DNA of 48,081 nucleotides from Flavobacteriales bacterium (lineage in GTDB: Bacteria > Bacteroidota > Bacteroidia > Flavobacteriales > Flavobacteriaceae): positions 28,627-76,707 of the forward strand of contig WTJH01000079.1 of NCBI GenBank assembly GCA_011524915.1, read 5' to 3'. Of the stretch, positions 34,605 through 43,276 are shown piece by piece (the first letter of the stretch is position 1; every line of letters starts with the position of its first letter). The position numbers and the translations under genes were made by a program. The notes beneath the pieces are model-generated. The model saw only the letters and a program-made list of their open reading frames with translations. It was not told where the DNA came from and did not search any database.

Positions 34605-35341
34605 TGCGGAATCTTACAGAGACGGTCAAGCACCTGTTAATCATCAATGGGATCTTTTTTTTAGCGACCCTTAGTTTAGGAGACATCACCTATGATTGGT
34701 TTGCACTTCACTATCCCGAAAACCCAAAGTTTCAGTTGTGGCAACCCCTTACGCATATGTTTATGCATGGAGACTTATCTCATATTTTTTTCAATATGTT
34801 CGGTCTCTATATGTTTGGTGTTCCATTGGAACGTATGTGGGGCAAACAAAAATTTATTTTCTTCTATATTTCAACTGGTTTGGGGGCCGCGGCTCTTCAA
34901 CTGGTTTTATACGCCCTGCAGATGGGAATGATCCAAGATCAACTCTTTGAGCTTGGCGCAAGCTCGGCAGAGGTACTGAAGTTTTTTCAAACCGGATATT
35001 ACAGTGCCTTGTGGGAGGAGGCTATAGGAGAACAATTTTTAGCTTCGGGATATCGAGCATACCAATCGGTTATGGTGGGAGCTTCTGGGGCACTTTATGG
35101 GGTCCTTGTAGCCTTCGCTTGGTTGTTCCCCAATTCACAACTGATGTTGTTGTTTCCTCCCATTCCTATACGTGCTAAATTCTTTGTTCCATTACTGATC
35201 CTTAGTGATCTGTTTTTTGGGTTTACATCCTATTCCATCGGGCCAATTGCGCACTTTGCTCATGTCGGTGGGGCCTTAGCTGGTTTGGTGATGATGTGGT
35301 ATTGGAAAAGAAATCAGTTCAATCAAAATCGCTGGGACTAA
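34604..35341 (+). CDS. Rhomboid-family intramembrane serine protease (first of two)
   Basis: A 245-residue polytopic protein with about six membrane helices that cleaves membrane-spanning substrates inside the bilayer. Active-site features are complete: HIFFN (His60, Asn64) in the second helix, GASG with nucleophile Ser161, and AHVGG with catalytic His220. An unusual hydrophilic insert (about 112-152) separates helices 3 and 4. Its start overlaps the mutL stop by one base, and its stop overlaps the second rhomboid start by one base, so the three are translationally linked. Confidence 0.94.
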   Translation: MRNLTETVKHLLIINGIFFLATLSLGDITYDWFALHYPENPKFQLWQPLTHMFMHGDLSHIFFNMFGLYMFGVPLERMWGKQKFIFFYISTGLGAAALQLVLYALQMGMIQDQLFELGASSAEVLKFFQTGYYSALWEEAIGEQFLASGYRAYQSVMVGASGALYGVLVAFAWLFPNSQLMLLFPPIPIRAKFFVPLLILSDLFFGFTSYSIGPIAHFAHVGGALAGLVMMWYWKRNQFNQNRWD

Positions 35342-36198
35342 TGGGATTTTTAGATGATCTACGGTATCGATACAGCCAGTTCAATGCTGCCGAACGGCTC
35401 ATTGCTTTGATCGTACTCTGTTTTATACTCCCATTTTTTTTAGACACCCTGCTGTTTTTGATGGCGCTTCCGCAGGGAACTTTTGTGAGTTGGTTCGAGC
35501 TACTTCCAGAATGGTGGAGCTTACTCTACAGACCTTGGACCTTTGTCACCTATAGTTTTTTTCATGCGGGCTTTTTCCATTTGTTTTGGAATATGTTATT
35601 GCTCTATTATATGGGGCAATTTGTATTGAATTTGTTTCGCTCATCCATGTTTTATAACATCTATTTTTTAGGGGTTATAGCTGGAGGGGTATTGTTTTTA
35701 TTGAGTTATCGGATTTTCCCGGTATTCAGTTCTCAAACGCCTCCTTTGATCGGGGCTTCTGCAGGAGTGATGGCAGTTTTAGTTTTTATGGCGACCTACT
35801 CTCCCGATCAGATCATTCGCTTATTTATATTTAATATTCCGCTCAAATATTTGGCTATCGGATTTGTTGTTTTAGACCTTGTACAGATTCCTTATGGCAA
35901 TGCCGGCGGGCATTTAGCTCATTTGGGGGGTGCAGGATTGGGGTTTGTTTATGGACGACAATTGCTCAACGGAACAGATATTGGGAGTGGCTTCGAAAAT
36001 TTATGGCGTGGATTTTTCGGTTTGTTTAAGCCCAAGCCCTTAAGAACAGTTCATAAAAATACAGCCGCTAAGCCAAAAGCTACCAAAAATACAGATCAAG
36101 CAACCATCGATAAGATTTTGGACAAAATCAGCCAATCCGGATATGATAGCTTGAGTTCGAAAGAAAAAGAAATCTTATTTAAAGCCGGACAGAAGTAG
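35341..36198 (+). CDS. Rhomboid-family intramembrane serine protease with C-terminal tail domain (second of two)
   Basis: A 285-residue protease starting at the ATG at 35341 (MGFLDDLRYRYSQF); an upstream in-frame ATG inside the preceding gene is rejected because it adds unconserved residues. The membrane core has HLFWN (His80, Asn84), GASAG with nucleophile Ser140, and AHLGG with His194, so it should be active. A soluble tail (about 225-285) ends in TIDKILDKISQSGYDSLSSKEKEIL, the short helical domain typical of Bacteroidota rhomboids. It differs strongly from its neighbour, which argues for separate substrates. Confidence 0.94.
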   Translation: MGFLDDLRYRYSQFNAAERLIALIVLCFILPFFLDTLLFLMALPQGTFVSWFELLPEWWSLLYRPWTFVTYSFFHAGFFHLFWNMLLLYYMGQFVLNLFRSSMFYNIYFLGVIAGGVLFLLSYRIFPVFSSQTPPLIGASAGVMAVLVFMATYSPDQIIRLFIFNIPLKYLAIGFVVLDLVQIPYGNAGGHLAHLGGAGLGFVYGRQLLNGTDIGSGFENLWRGFFGLFKPKPLRTVHKNTAAKPKATKNTDQATIDKILDKISQSGYDSLSSKEKEILFKAGQK

Positions 36199-36205
36199 CA
36201 GCCCC

Positions 36206-37192
36206 ATGCGAAAAAAAATTCTCTACCCATTCCTCATTAGTGTCAATTTTGGTGCCCTTCTGTTGCAGTTGGCCTTGAGTCAGCGTTTGGGTTTTGCTGT
36301 TCATGCGCCTTTAATGACTCTTTTCCTACCGATTATTTTTTTGTTTAATTGCGGATTTTTCATCTATTGGATCATTCGGTTCAGGTGGCCCTTTCTATTG
36401 TTCTTTGGGATGCTGTTGTTGAGTTATAATCAGCTAGGCCTCTTATACCAACGAGCCTCTCCACGGATCGAGACAAGCCCTGGAATTGAGGTGATGAGTT
36501 ATAACGTGCGTTTATTCAACCGCTATGGATGGTTGTCGAATACTGACATCGCCCAAGAAATTGAGAATTTTATCCAAAGAAAATTCCCCCATGTGGTGTG
36601 CTTTCAGGAATTCAGTCAAAAAGCAGCTCCCCGTTTGCAAAGTTTCCCCCATCGTTTCAGTACCGATGGCTTAGCTGTATACTCTCGATATCCGATTCTC
36701 AATCAAGGGAAAGTTATAGGCGGAGACCAATCTGTAGCAGCCATATATACAGATATAGAATATCAAGGAGATACGCTTAGGGTCTACAATATGCATATGG
36801 AATCTTTCCGACTGAATCATCAGACCGATTCTTTACTGGATACCGATCAAACCCTGCGTTTACGCAAGCGGTTGTTAACGGCTCTGGACCGGCAACAACA
36901 ACAATTGGAAGCCTTGGTCGCCTTTGATCAAAAAAACACGCTTCCTTCTCTGGTTTGTGTAGATTTAAACAACAACGCTTTTTCCGAAGTATATCAAGGT
37001 TTGGCTAGTCGTTGGATCGATGTTTATACCCAAAAGGGGAGTGGTTTGGGAGCTACCTATAGTTTAGCGGGCATTCCCATGCGTATCGATTTTATTTTTG
37101 CCGATTCCCAAATGAAAATCTTGCATTTTGAAAGGTTTCGGGAGCAATTTTCGGACCATCAGCCCATTATGGCTCGTTTGCAGATCCCCTAA
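36206..37192 (+). CDS. Membrane-anchored endonuclease/exonuclease/phosphatase-family protein
   Basis: A 328-residue protein with three N-terminal membrane helices (about 5-28, 31-52 and 57-75) and a C-terminal EEP (DNase I-like) domain. Metal and catalytic landmarks are VMSYNVRLFN (Asn), VCFQEFS (Glu), YNMHMES (His), CVDLNNNAFS (Asp/Asn), MRIDFIF (Asp) and SDHQPI (Asp-His). It is predicted to cleave phosphodiester bonds on the outer side of the inner membrane, but nuclease, lipid phosphodiesterase and sphingomyelinase-like activities cannot be separated. It ends the mutL-rhomboid transcript and overlaps the converging WbqC gene by 4 bases. Confidence 0.88.
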   Translation: MRKKILYPFLISVNFGALLLQLALSQRLGFAVHAPLMTLFLPIIFLFNCGFFIYWIIRFRWPFLLFFGMLLLSYNQLGLLYQRASPRIETSPGIEVMSYNVRLFNRYGWLSNTDIAQEIENFIQRKFPHVVCFQEFSQKAAPRLQSFPHRFSTDGLAVYSRYPILNQGKVIGGDQSVAAIYTDIEYQGDTLRVYNMHMESFRLNHQTDSLLDTDQTLRLRKRLLTALDRQQQQLEALVAFDQKNTLPSLVCVDLNNNAFSEVYQGLASRWIDVYTQKGSGLGATYSLAGIPMRIDFIFADSQMKILHFERFREQFSDHQPIMARLQIP

Positions 37193-37812
37193 AAATCAGA
37201 ACTTTTTGTTGGCAGTTGTTCTAAATATGAATCCGTCTCAGGACCTAGGTTAAAGAGCAGATCCAAAATGCTCAAATTGGGAAGAAAGCCATTTTTATTT
37301 TCAAACACCTGAGTGTACTTAGGGTAATGGGTGGGCTCATCTTTTATTTTGGCATTGAGCAAGTCCTCGGAGTAGGAATGATCCTCGGGAAGGGAATCTA
37401 CTTTTATCAAGGTTTTATTCCAGTCCAAGATATCCACCAGTTGTTGAATAATGGCACTATTGAATTCCATCAAGCCCGTGGTCTCCCTTTGAAAAAAGGG
37501 AGCAAAATCGTCTTCGTAAAATTCAAAGTAAGGGCTGGATCGATAGGCGGCTTCTATGGATTTCCAATGTTCTTTTTTCCATCGGCTTTCCTGAAAAATT
37601 TGCACCTGATTGTCTTTTTGTTTGCTGCCATTCTTTTGGTGTACGATGGGGATGCTCAACTGAAGAACCCCATTCGCTCCATGAATTTTACAGCGATTGC
37701 GGTAGGTTTGCTTTTGGTAGTTACTTCCCACATACAAGCCGATAGTTTCCTGCTCACGAAGGCGAGCCATATAGGCTATGGAGGGGCAATAGGCGGGTAC
37801 GAAGCAGATCAT
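37189..37812 (-). CDS. WbqC-like family protein
   Basis: A 207-residue cytoplasmic protein of the WbqC family (PF08889), often found in O-antigen and surface-glycan clusters but without an established reaction. The ATG at 37812 gives MICFVPAYCPSIAYMARL, the expected N-terminus (P-x3-FPSI-x-Y type). Further conserved parts are YQKQTYRNRCKI, LQLSIPI, W-K-HWKSIEAAYRSSPYFEFY and the late TKLIKV-like strand. It overlaps lepB as ATGA and is in the parA-parB-DUF5683-dapB-lepB unit, a standard Flavobacteriia order. Its link to signal peptidase or DapB is positional only. Confidence 0.88.
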   Translation of the reverse strand: MICFVPAYCPSIAYMARLREQETIGLYVGSNYQKQTYRNRCKIHGANGVLQLSIPIVHQKNGSKQKDNQVQIFQESRWKKEHWKSIEAAYRSSPYFEFYEDDFAPFFQRETTGLMEFNSAIIQQLVDILDWNKTLIKVDSLPEDHSYSEDLLNAKIKDEPTHYPKYTQVFENKNGFLPNLSILDLLFNLGPETDSYLEQLPTKSSDF

Positions 37813-39512
37813 CCTAAGTTTTTCTTGCGACGGTTTCTCCACCAGGAAAAAATTTGCCACAAAACAAATACCCCAAGCGCGTGTGGCAAATAGGATTGGC
37901 GTTCACCACTTCCCGAAACTGTAGTAAAGACACGATCCCAACGAACTTTCCATTGTTTTAGCCCAGCATTGAAGTTTTCAAAACTCATCCAGATGAATAC
38001 AGGCTTACCAACGATATGATCCTCAGGAACAAAACCCCAAAAACGACTGTCTTCGGATTGGTGGCGGTTATCTCCCATCATCCAGTAGTAGTCTTGTTTA
38101 AAGGTGTAGCTGTCTTGCGCTTTCCCGTTGATCATAAATCCATTGGAACTGTAAGCAAAATCATTTTTTTCATAGTCCACAATGATCTTTTTATACAGAG
38201 CAATATTTTCCTTGTTAAGGGCAACGGTGGCTCCTCTTTTTGGGATGACTAGAGGGCCAAAATTATCTTCGTTCCAGTCGAATGGAATTTTATTGGGGAA
38301 AAACACTTCGTTCGGTGTTTGCGTCTTACTTACCCGACGAACCAAGCTATCGAGGGCTATATTCTTTTTTAATCGGTCAGCTTCTTCTAGGGTGAGATTC
38401 AGTTGCTTTTCGGCTTCTAGAAGTTCCCGGGCTTTCAGGTTGTATTGACGAACCACATCTAAAGGCAAGCCCGCTGCGGGAGTAATTACAGCAAAGTCCT
38501 CTAATGTTGTTCCCGTTCTTCCTATGATGTAGGGAATCAGGGCATTGTAGGAGGTTTGGGAAATATTACTGATGGCATATTTTCGATAGAAATCTTTAAA
38601 GCCCAATTGCAGTAATTTCCGTGACGAAATACCTCCACTGGCATAGGCGGTGTGCATATATTGGACTTCCGCCCGATCGGGGAGTTGATTCCGTTGTCCA
38701 TTTCTAAAAACAAAGCCGTCTTTAATTTCGAGGGTATCTCCCGGAATCCCAACACATCGCTTGACGTAATTCGATTTTTTATCAATGGGTTTGCGAATCC
38801 CTTTTTCTTTTACAAAAAAGCGTCGAACCGTATCGGCAGGCCAACTAAAAACTACAATATCGTTGGCTTTAATCTCTTCGATCCCCGGCAGTCGCAAATA
38901 AGGAATTTGGGGGTTTTTAAGATAGGACCGAGTTTTGACGAGAGGAATGGTGTCGTGTACCATGGGAAAGGATACTGCGGTCATAGGTACTCGGGCACCG
39001 TAATGCATTTTGGAGACGATCAGAAAGTCTCCGATCAAGAGGGATTTTTCTAGGGATCCAGTAGGGATAATATAGGGTTGAAAAAAGTAATTATGGACCA
39101 TAGTGGCAGCCACTACGGCAAACAACAAGGAGCTCAACCACTCTTTAATGACCGAGGCGGGGCGTTCGGAAGCTTGTTCGATATAGCGGGTTTGTCTGCT
39201 GTAATTGGTAGGAATAATCCATAGGCCTAAACTTACAATAACCAAAAAGGTGTCTTTCCAACTGGATTTTCCGAAGGCTCTAAGGGTTTCTACCCAGATG
39301 GCTGGAAAAACGATCAGATTGATGGTCGGGATAAACAGCAAAATTACCCACCAAATGGGTTTATTGATGATGCGTAGAAGAACTACCGCATTATAGACCG
39401 GAATAGCGGCTTTCCAAGCGGCGTGTCCCGCTTTTTGATAAAGTTTCCAAGTGCCTATAAAGTGCAGTACTTGGATGCCTGCAATACAAAGTAACCACTG
39501 CGCTAAGGTCAT
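37809..39512 (-). CDS. lepB: Signal peptidase I (long Bacteroidota form)
   Basis: Cleaves signal peptides from exported proteins at the outer face of the inner membrane. At 567 residues it is much longer than E. coli LepB. An N-terminal module with three membrane helices (about 1-100) precedes the anchor helix (about 125-140). Catalysis: PTGSLEKSLL with Ser153, and YVKRCVGIPGD with general base Lys251. An insertion of about 200 residues (about 275-475) separates the catalytic pair from GDNRHQSEDSR (480-490). A C-terminal hydrophobic segment and basic tail follow. Both catalytic residues are intact. Confidence 0.95.
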   Translation of the reverse strand: MTLAQWLLCIAGIQVLHFIGTWKLYQKAGHAAWKAAIPVYNAVVLLRIINKPIWWVILLFIPTINLIVFPAIWVETLRAFGKSSWKDTFLVIVSLGLWIIPTNYSRQTRYIEQASERPASVIKEWLSSLLFAVVAATMVHNYFFQPYIIPTGSLEKSLLIGDFLIVSKMHYGARVPMTAVSFPMVHDTIPLVKTRSYLKNPQIPYLRLPGIEEIKANDIVVFSWPADTVRRFFVKEKGIRKPIDKKSNYVKRCVGIPGDTLEIKDGFVFRNGQRNQLPDRAEVQYMHTAYASGGISSRKLLQLGFKDFYRKYAISNISQTSYNALIPYIIGRTGTTLEDFAVITPAAGLPLDVVRQYNLKARELLEAEKQLNLTLEEADRLKKNIALDSLVRRVSKTQTPNEVFFPNKIPFDWNEDNFGPLVIPKRGATVALNKENIALYKKIIVDYEKNDFAYSSNGFMINGKAQDSYTFKQDYYWMMGDNRHQSEDSRFWGFVPEDHIVGKPVFIWMSFENFNAGLKQWKVRWDRVFTTVSGSGERQSYLPHALGVFVLWQIFSWWRNRRKKNLG

Positions 39513-39523
39513 AAGAATAAAAT

Positions 39524-40231
39524 TTAGGCTTTAATGTTGAGTACGTCGTTCATTGAAAATATTCCCGATTTCCCAGCCAACCATTCGGCAGCAATCACAG
39601 CGCCCAAAGCAAAGCCTTCTCTACTATGAGCTTCATGCCGGATTTCGAGGGTGTCTATAGGGCTCTGATAGCTTACGGTATGGGTACCGGGGACATCGGG
39701 CTCCCGCAGGGCTTCGATGGGCAACTGATGTTCTTGCTGGGCCGTTAAGCTCCATTCGCTGTAGCGTGGATCATTTTTTAAAATGCCTTCCGCTAAAGTA
39801 ATGGCCGTACCACTGGGTGCGTCCAATTTATGAACGTGATGAATTTCTTCTAGCGATGCTTGATATTCAGGATAGGGAGCCATTAATTTGGCCAAATGCT
39901 GGTTGAGTGCAAAAAATAAATTGACCCCTACACTAAAGTTAGAGGCATATAAAAACCCACAATTTTCAGCTTGCGCTTGCTGAGTTATTGTCTCATACGC
40001 GTCTAGCCAACCCGTGGTTCCACAAACCACCGGAACCTGATGCCCAAAGGCCGCTTGTATATTGGATACGGCAGCAGAAGGAACACTAAAGTTAATGGCC
40101 ACATCCGCCTCAGCGAGGGGGTCGTTTTGGGAATTTTCGTCCCAGCGCGCTACAATTTGGTGGCCTCGATTCTCCGCTATTTTTTCAATAGCTTTTCCCA
40201 TACGGCCATATCCTAAAAGAGCAATTTTCAT
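39524..40231 (-). CDS. dapB: 4-hydroxy-tetrahydrodipicolinate reductase
   Basis: NAD(P)H-dependent reduction giving tetrahydrodipicolinate in lysine/meso-DAP synthesis; the product feeds DapD, encoded at 3.6 kb. The 235 residues contain the Rossmann loop GYGRMG (7-12) with no further N-terminal extension, NFSVPSA, CGTTGW (70-75), SNFSVGVN, and EIHHVHKLDAPSGTA with catalytic His131-His132 and Lys135. It is shorter than E. coli DapB (about 270), as is usual in Bacteroidota. It is 9 bases downstream of the DUF5683 gene and 11 upstream of lepB. Confidence 0.97.
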   Translation of the reverse strand: MKIALLGYGRMGKAIEKIAENRGHQIVARWDENSQNDPLAEADVAINFSVPSAAVSNIQAAFGHQVPVVCGTTGWLDAYETITQQAQAENCGFLYASNFSVGVNLFFALNQHLAKLMAPYPEYQASLEEIHHVHKLDAPSGTAITLAEGILKNDPRYSEWSLTAQQEHQLPIEALREPDVPGTHTVSYQSPIDTLEIRHEAHSREGFALGAVIAAEWLAGKSGIFSMNDVLNIKA

Positions 40232-40240
40232 ACGATTACT

Positions 40241-40819
40241 TTAAAATTTTGCTGCAATACGAACACCAACTCCCATCCGATTGGTCCATAGATCGGGTTG
40301 GAGTAAAGGTTCAAAACTCAACTGATCGCTGATGTTGAATTGCAGTAGGTGGGCGCCCACATTGGCGTCCAGGATGTTTAACATATAAGTTCCCAGAATA
40401 AATAAAAACGACATATCCCGATAGCGTTGATGAAAATCCATTCCCAACAGCAATTTTTCGGTATCTGGGATAAGCTCTGCAAACTCATCGTCTGCATAGC
40501 CGGCTAGCCTTCTTTTGTAGGCTGTCCGATAGCGAGCCATTTCGGTATTATTAAATATATAGCCATATACGGAGCCTCCAATGGCTGCATATACAAAGGG
40601 AAGTTTCCATGCTTTTCGGGTATATATTTGTCCAAGTCCCGGAACAATTGCCGAATAGAAGGCCGCTTTAGAAGGGGTGAGGGGAGAGGTTTTGATCTCC
40701 AAAATCCGCCGTTCTTTTTTCGTGGGAGGCATTTGTTGTAGAGGCGTTTGTTGCGGAGGGGTTTGTGCCCAACTCCACAGACTTCCAAGACAACAGAGGG
40801 CTACAATCCAGCTGCGCAT
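40241..40819 (-). CDS. DUF5683 domain membrane protein
   Basis: A 192-residue exported or membrane protein with a signal-like N-terminus (about 1-18, WIVALCCLGSLWSWAQ), a proline-glutamine-rich spacer, and a conserved block KAAFYSAIVPGLGQIYTRK followed by a hydrophobic helix (VYAAIGGSVYGYIF). The P-G-x-G-Q-x-Y pattern characterises DUF5683 (and the wider TM2-like class). Its C-terminal part is beta-like. The function is unknown; its constant place between parB and dapB in Bacteroidota is the main clue. The start overlaps the parB stop by one base. Confidence 0.85.
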   Translation of the reverse strand: MRSWIVALCCLGSLWSWAQTPPQQTPLQQMPPTKKERRILEIKTSPLTPSKAAFYSAIVPGLGQIYTRKAWKLPFVYAAIGGSVYGYIFNNTEMARYRTAYKRRLAGYADDEFAELIPDTEKLLLGMDFHQRYRDMSFLFILGTYMLNILDANVGAHLLQFNISDQLSFEPLLQPDLWTNRMGVGVRIAAKF

Positions 40820-41703
40820 TATTGTTTGATTCGATTCAGGATACGTTCCAAGTCGGCTTGGGAAGAAAAAGCTACGGTAATACTCCCTTTGCCTTGAGCA
40901 GACATCCGAACGCGGACAGCACTGCCCAATACGTCTTCCATTTCTTGAGCGGCCGTTTCAAAATAGGCCGGTTGGTGTACTTTGGGTCGGGCAGTTTTGT
41001 TTTTGGCATTTTTGACCAAATGCTCCGTTTCCCGAACCGAGAGTTTCTGACCGATAACTTTTTCGTAAAGCTCCAGTTGTTCTTTTGGGTCTTCTACGTT
41101 GATGAGTGCTCGACCGTGCCCCATGCTTAAAAATCCATCGCGCATCCCTGTTTGGATCACCGGATCCAACTTCAACAGACGAATGTAATTGGCGATGGTG
41201 GAGCGTTTTTTTCCGACCCGTTCGCTCAATTGATTTTGGGTGAGTTGGATTTCATCGATCAGTCGCTGGTAGGACAAAGCAATTTCGATCGGATCGAGAT
41301 CTTCGCGCTGAATATTTTCAACCAAGGCCATTTCCAAGGATTCCTGGTCGTTGGCTAAGCGTACATAGGCAGGAATTGTTTCTAAGCCGATACTTTTAGC
41401 CGCCCGAAAACGCCGTTCCCCAGAAACCAGTTGAAACGCATTGCCTTCCAGTTTCCGCACCGTAATGGGTTGGATAACCCCCAATTCTTTGATGGACCCT
41501 GCCAATTCTTGTAAACTTTCTTCGTTGAAGTGTGTACGGGGTTGGTAGGGGTTTACTTCGATGCCCTCCAATGGGAGTGCTACGATATTTCCGATCACCT
41601 CAGAGGCTTGCTTGTCGTCTGCAGATGTGATGTCGTTGTCGGGATTGTTCAGCAGAGCCGACAATCCGCGGCCTAAGGCTTGTCTTTGTTTGGGTTTAGC
41701 CAT
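40819..41703 (-). CDS. parB: Chromosome partitioning protein ParB
   Basis: CTP-dependent DNA clamp that binds parS near the replication origin and spreads. The 294 residues comprise the N-terminal CTPase domain (NPYQPRTHF near 50-58 and SGERRFRAAKS near 92-102), a helix-turn-helix domain (about 145-200, QNQLSERVGKKRSTIANYIRL region) and a C-terminal dimerisation domain after a basic linker. The start is 2 bases after the parA stop. I found no parS-like palindrome in the window by eye, so the partition site is presumably elsewhere. Confidence 0.97.
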   Translation of the reverse strand: MAKPKQRQALGRGLSALLNNPDNDITSADDKQASEVIGNIVALPLEGIEVNPYQPRTHFNEESLQELAGSIKELGVIQPITVRKLEGNAFQLVSGERRFRAAKSIGLETIPAYVRLANDQESLEMALVENIQREDLDPIEIALSYQRLIDEIQLTQNQLSERVGKKRSTIANYIRLLKLDPVIQTGMRDGFLSMGHGRALINVEDPKEQLELYEKVIGQKLSVRETEHLVKNAKNKTARPKVHQPAYFETAAQEMEDVLGSAVRVRMSAQGKGSITVAFSSQADLERILNRIKQ

Positions 41704-41705
41704 CT

Positions 41706-42476
41706 CTATGCGGATTTGTTCCGGTTTATGATTTCGTTTCCTAAAGCCAAATAGCTTTGAGCTCCACGGCTTTCGGCATCGTAAGATATAATATCTTCCC
41801 CAAAACTGGGTGCTTCACTCAGTCGAATATTCCGTTGAATGATAGATTTAAAGACCATTTTACCGAAATGTTTTTGCACTTCTTCGACCACTTGGTTCGA
41901 TAGGCGCAAGCGGGAATCGTACATGGTCAATAATAATCCTTCGATTACCAATTCTTTGTTGTGTATTTGCTGAACACTTTTAATGGTGTTTAACAGCTTT
42001 CCTAAACCTTCCAATGCAAAATATTCGCATTGGATGGGAATGATCACCGAATGCGCACAGCTCAGTGCGTTGAGGGTAATGAGCCCTAGAGAGGGGGCGC
42101 AGTCGATCAGGATATAGTCATAGGCCTCTTGGATGGGAGCCACAGCTTCCAACAGCATTTTTTCACGATTACTTTTGTCTACCAGTTCAATTTCGCTGGC
42201 GACTAAATCGATATGGGACGGAATCAGATCCAGATTTGGACTTTTCGATTCCAATATCACCTCGTTTATGGGGAGGCTATGATCCAAAAGTTCATAGGTG
42301 CCCTTGAGCTTTTCATTGGTGTCAAATCCTAGTCCTGAGGTGGCATTGGCTTGGGGGTCTGCATCGATCAGCAGCACCTTTTTTTCCAATACACCTAAGG
42401 CTGCAGCTAGGTTAACTGCTGTTGTTGTTTTTCCGACACCTCCCTTTTGGTTGGCGATGGCTATGATTTTTCCCAT
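41706..42476 (-). CDS. parA: Chromosome partitioning ATPase ParA (Soj)
   Basis: Deviant Walker ATPase that binds the nucleoid and moves ParB-parS complexes. The 256-residue protein has the deviant Walker A motif KGGVGKTT (10-17, signature Lys at the first position), the LLIDADPQANAT switch region and the Walker B strand YILIDCAPSLGL. The absence of an N-terminal HTH marks it as chromosomal type. It leads the parA-parB-DUF5683-dapB-lepB-wbqC transcript, with a TAATTTTG promoter element 50 bases upstream of the ATG. Confidence 0.97.
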   Translation of the reverse strand: MGKIIAIANQKGGVGKTTTAVNLAAALGVLEKKVLLIDADPQANATSGLGFDTNEKLKGTYELLDHSLPINEVILESKSPNLDLIPSHIDLVASEIELVDKSNREKMLLEAVAPIQEAYDYILIDCAPSLGLITLNALSCAHSVIIPIQCEYFALEGLGKLLNTIKSVQQIHNKELVIEGLLLTMYDSRLRLSNQVVEEVQKHFGKMVFKSIIQRNIRLSEAPSFGEDIISYDAESRGAQSYLALGNEIINRNKSA

Positions 42477-42525
42477 AAATCTAAAATGAAGCCTAAAATA
42501 CTATTTTTTGGGGGCTTTCTCCCTG

Positions 42526-42533
42526 CAAAATTA
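42526..42533 (-). promoter_or_regulatory. Putative -7 element (TAATTTTG) for the parA operon
   Basis: Exact TAnnTTTG on the minus strand in the 75-base gap after the FtsB/DivIC-like gene, 50 bases before the parA ATG. It would leave a leader of about 40 bases, longer than for other genes here. Confidence 0.4.
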
Positions 42534-42551
42534 TCAACAGTTTTGGAATTC

Positions 42552-42872
42552 TTATCGGAGGCTGGTGGTGTCGATCAAGAAAATATATTCACCTTCTTTT
42601 TTAAAGAGGTATTTTTCTCGAGCGTAGTTTTCCAGACTGTCCAGATTTTCGAGCTTTTGAATGGTCTTTTCATCTGCTTCAATCGCTTGTATAAGCTTCT
42701 GTTTTTCAGCTTCTAACTTGTCTATTTCCCCCTGTAATTCCCATTGGATTCGCCAGGAGTTGGTATCCAAAAAAGTCATCCAGAGTATAAACCCTAAAGT
42801 CAAACTCCCATAGATCCACCCAGCAGAGGTGAGGCGGGTGGGGATCCATTGTTTCAGCTTAAATTTTTTCAA
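42552..42872 (-). CDS. Septum formation initiator (FtsB/DivIC-like) protein
   Basis: A 106-residue bitopic membrane protein: cytoplasmic basic N-terminus, one membrane helix (about 17-36), a periplasmic coiled coil (about 44-75, EIDKLEAEKQKLIQAIE) and the conserved LENYAREKYLFKKEGEYIF tail of the DivIC/FtsB family (PF04977). Members join FtsL and FtsQ in the divisome. The start is TTG at 42872, overlapping the cytochrome stop as TTGA. It is the last gene of the sugar dehydrogenase-cytochrome unit, an unexpected setting for a division gene. Confidence 0.9.
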   Translation of the reverse strand: MKKFKLKQWIPTRLTSAGWIYGSLTLGFILWMTFLDTNSWRIQWELQGEIDKLEAEKQKLIQAIEADEKTIQKLENLDSLENYAREKYLFKKEGEYIFLIDTTSLR

Positions 42873-43276
42873 GGCTTGGGTTTAGAAGTTTGAGCAACAT
42901 CGGAAGCTAGGATCATCTGACGGTTTTGATTGCCCCAGCTGTTACGGATATAATTGACCACATCTGCAATTTCGTCGTCTTCGAGTCCCTGGGCGGGCAT
43001 ATTGCCGTTATAGGTTTGTCCATTGACCACAATCTCGCCCTGCATCCCGTATTTAAGACCGGCAATTACTGCTGCCGTTTGAGTTTCTAAAAAGTCACTG
43101 GGAGCTAAAGGTGGAAAAGCATTGGGAACGCCTTGCCCCTCAGCTAAATGACATTGAATACAGAAGTTCTGATATACTTCCTGCCCTCGATTGATACTGG
43201 CTTGAAGTTCGGGGCTTGGTTGTTCCTGACAAGCCACTAGGCTTAAACCCAAAAAAAAGACGAATAATTTTTTCAT
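42869..43276 (-). CDS. Class I c-type cytochrome lipoprotein
   Basis: A 135-residue lipid-anchored electron carrier: LGLSLVAC gives lipobox Cys16. The haem site is CIQCH (39-43), with GxGVPNAFPPLA just after it and a likely axial Met93 in NGNMPAQ. It overlaps the upstream PQQ-type dehydrogenase as ATGA, so it is the probable electron acceptor of that enzyme; this is inference from pairing. The C-terminal VVNYIRNSWGN helix is typical of the family. Confidence 0.93.
   Translation of the reverse strand: MKKLFVFFLGLSLVACQEQPSPELQASINRGQEVYQNFCIQCHLAEGQGVPNAFPPLAPSDFLETQTAAVIAGLKYGMQGEIVVNGQTYNGNMPAQGLEDDEIADVVNYIRNSWGNQNRQMILASDVAQTSKPKP

Noticed and set aside
37327-37893. Plus-strand open frame of 188 codons antisense to wbqC and lepB
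   Set aside because: Antisense to two well-supported genes, with no conserved motif.
40819-42476. parS site near parAB
   Set aside because: I looked for a parS-like palindrome around TTCCACGTGGAA and found none by eye; a motif scan of the genome would be needed.
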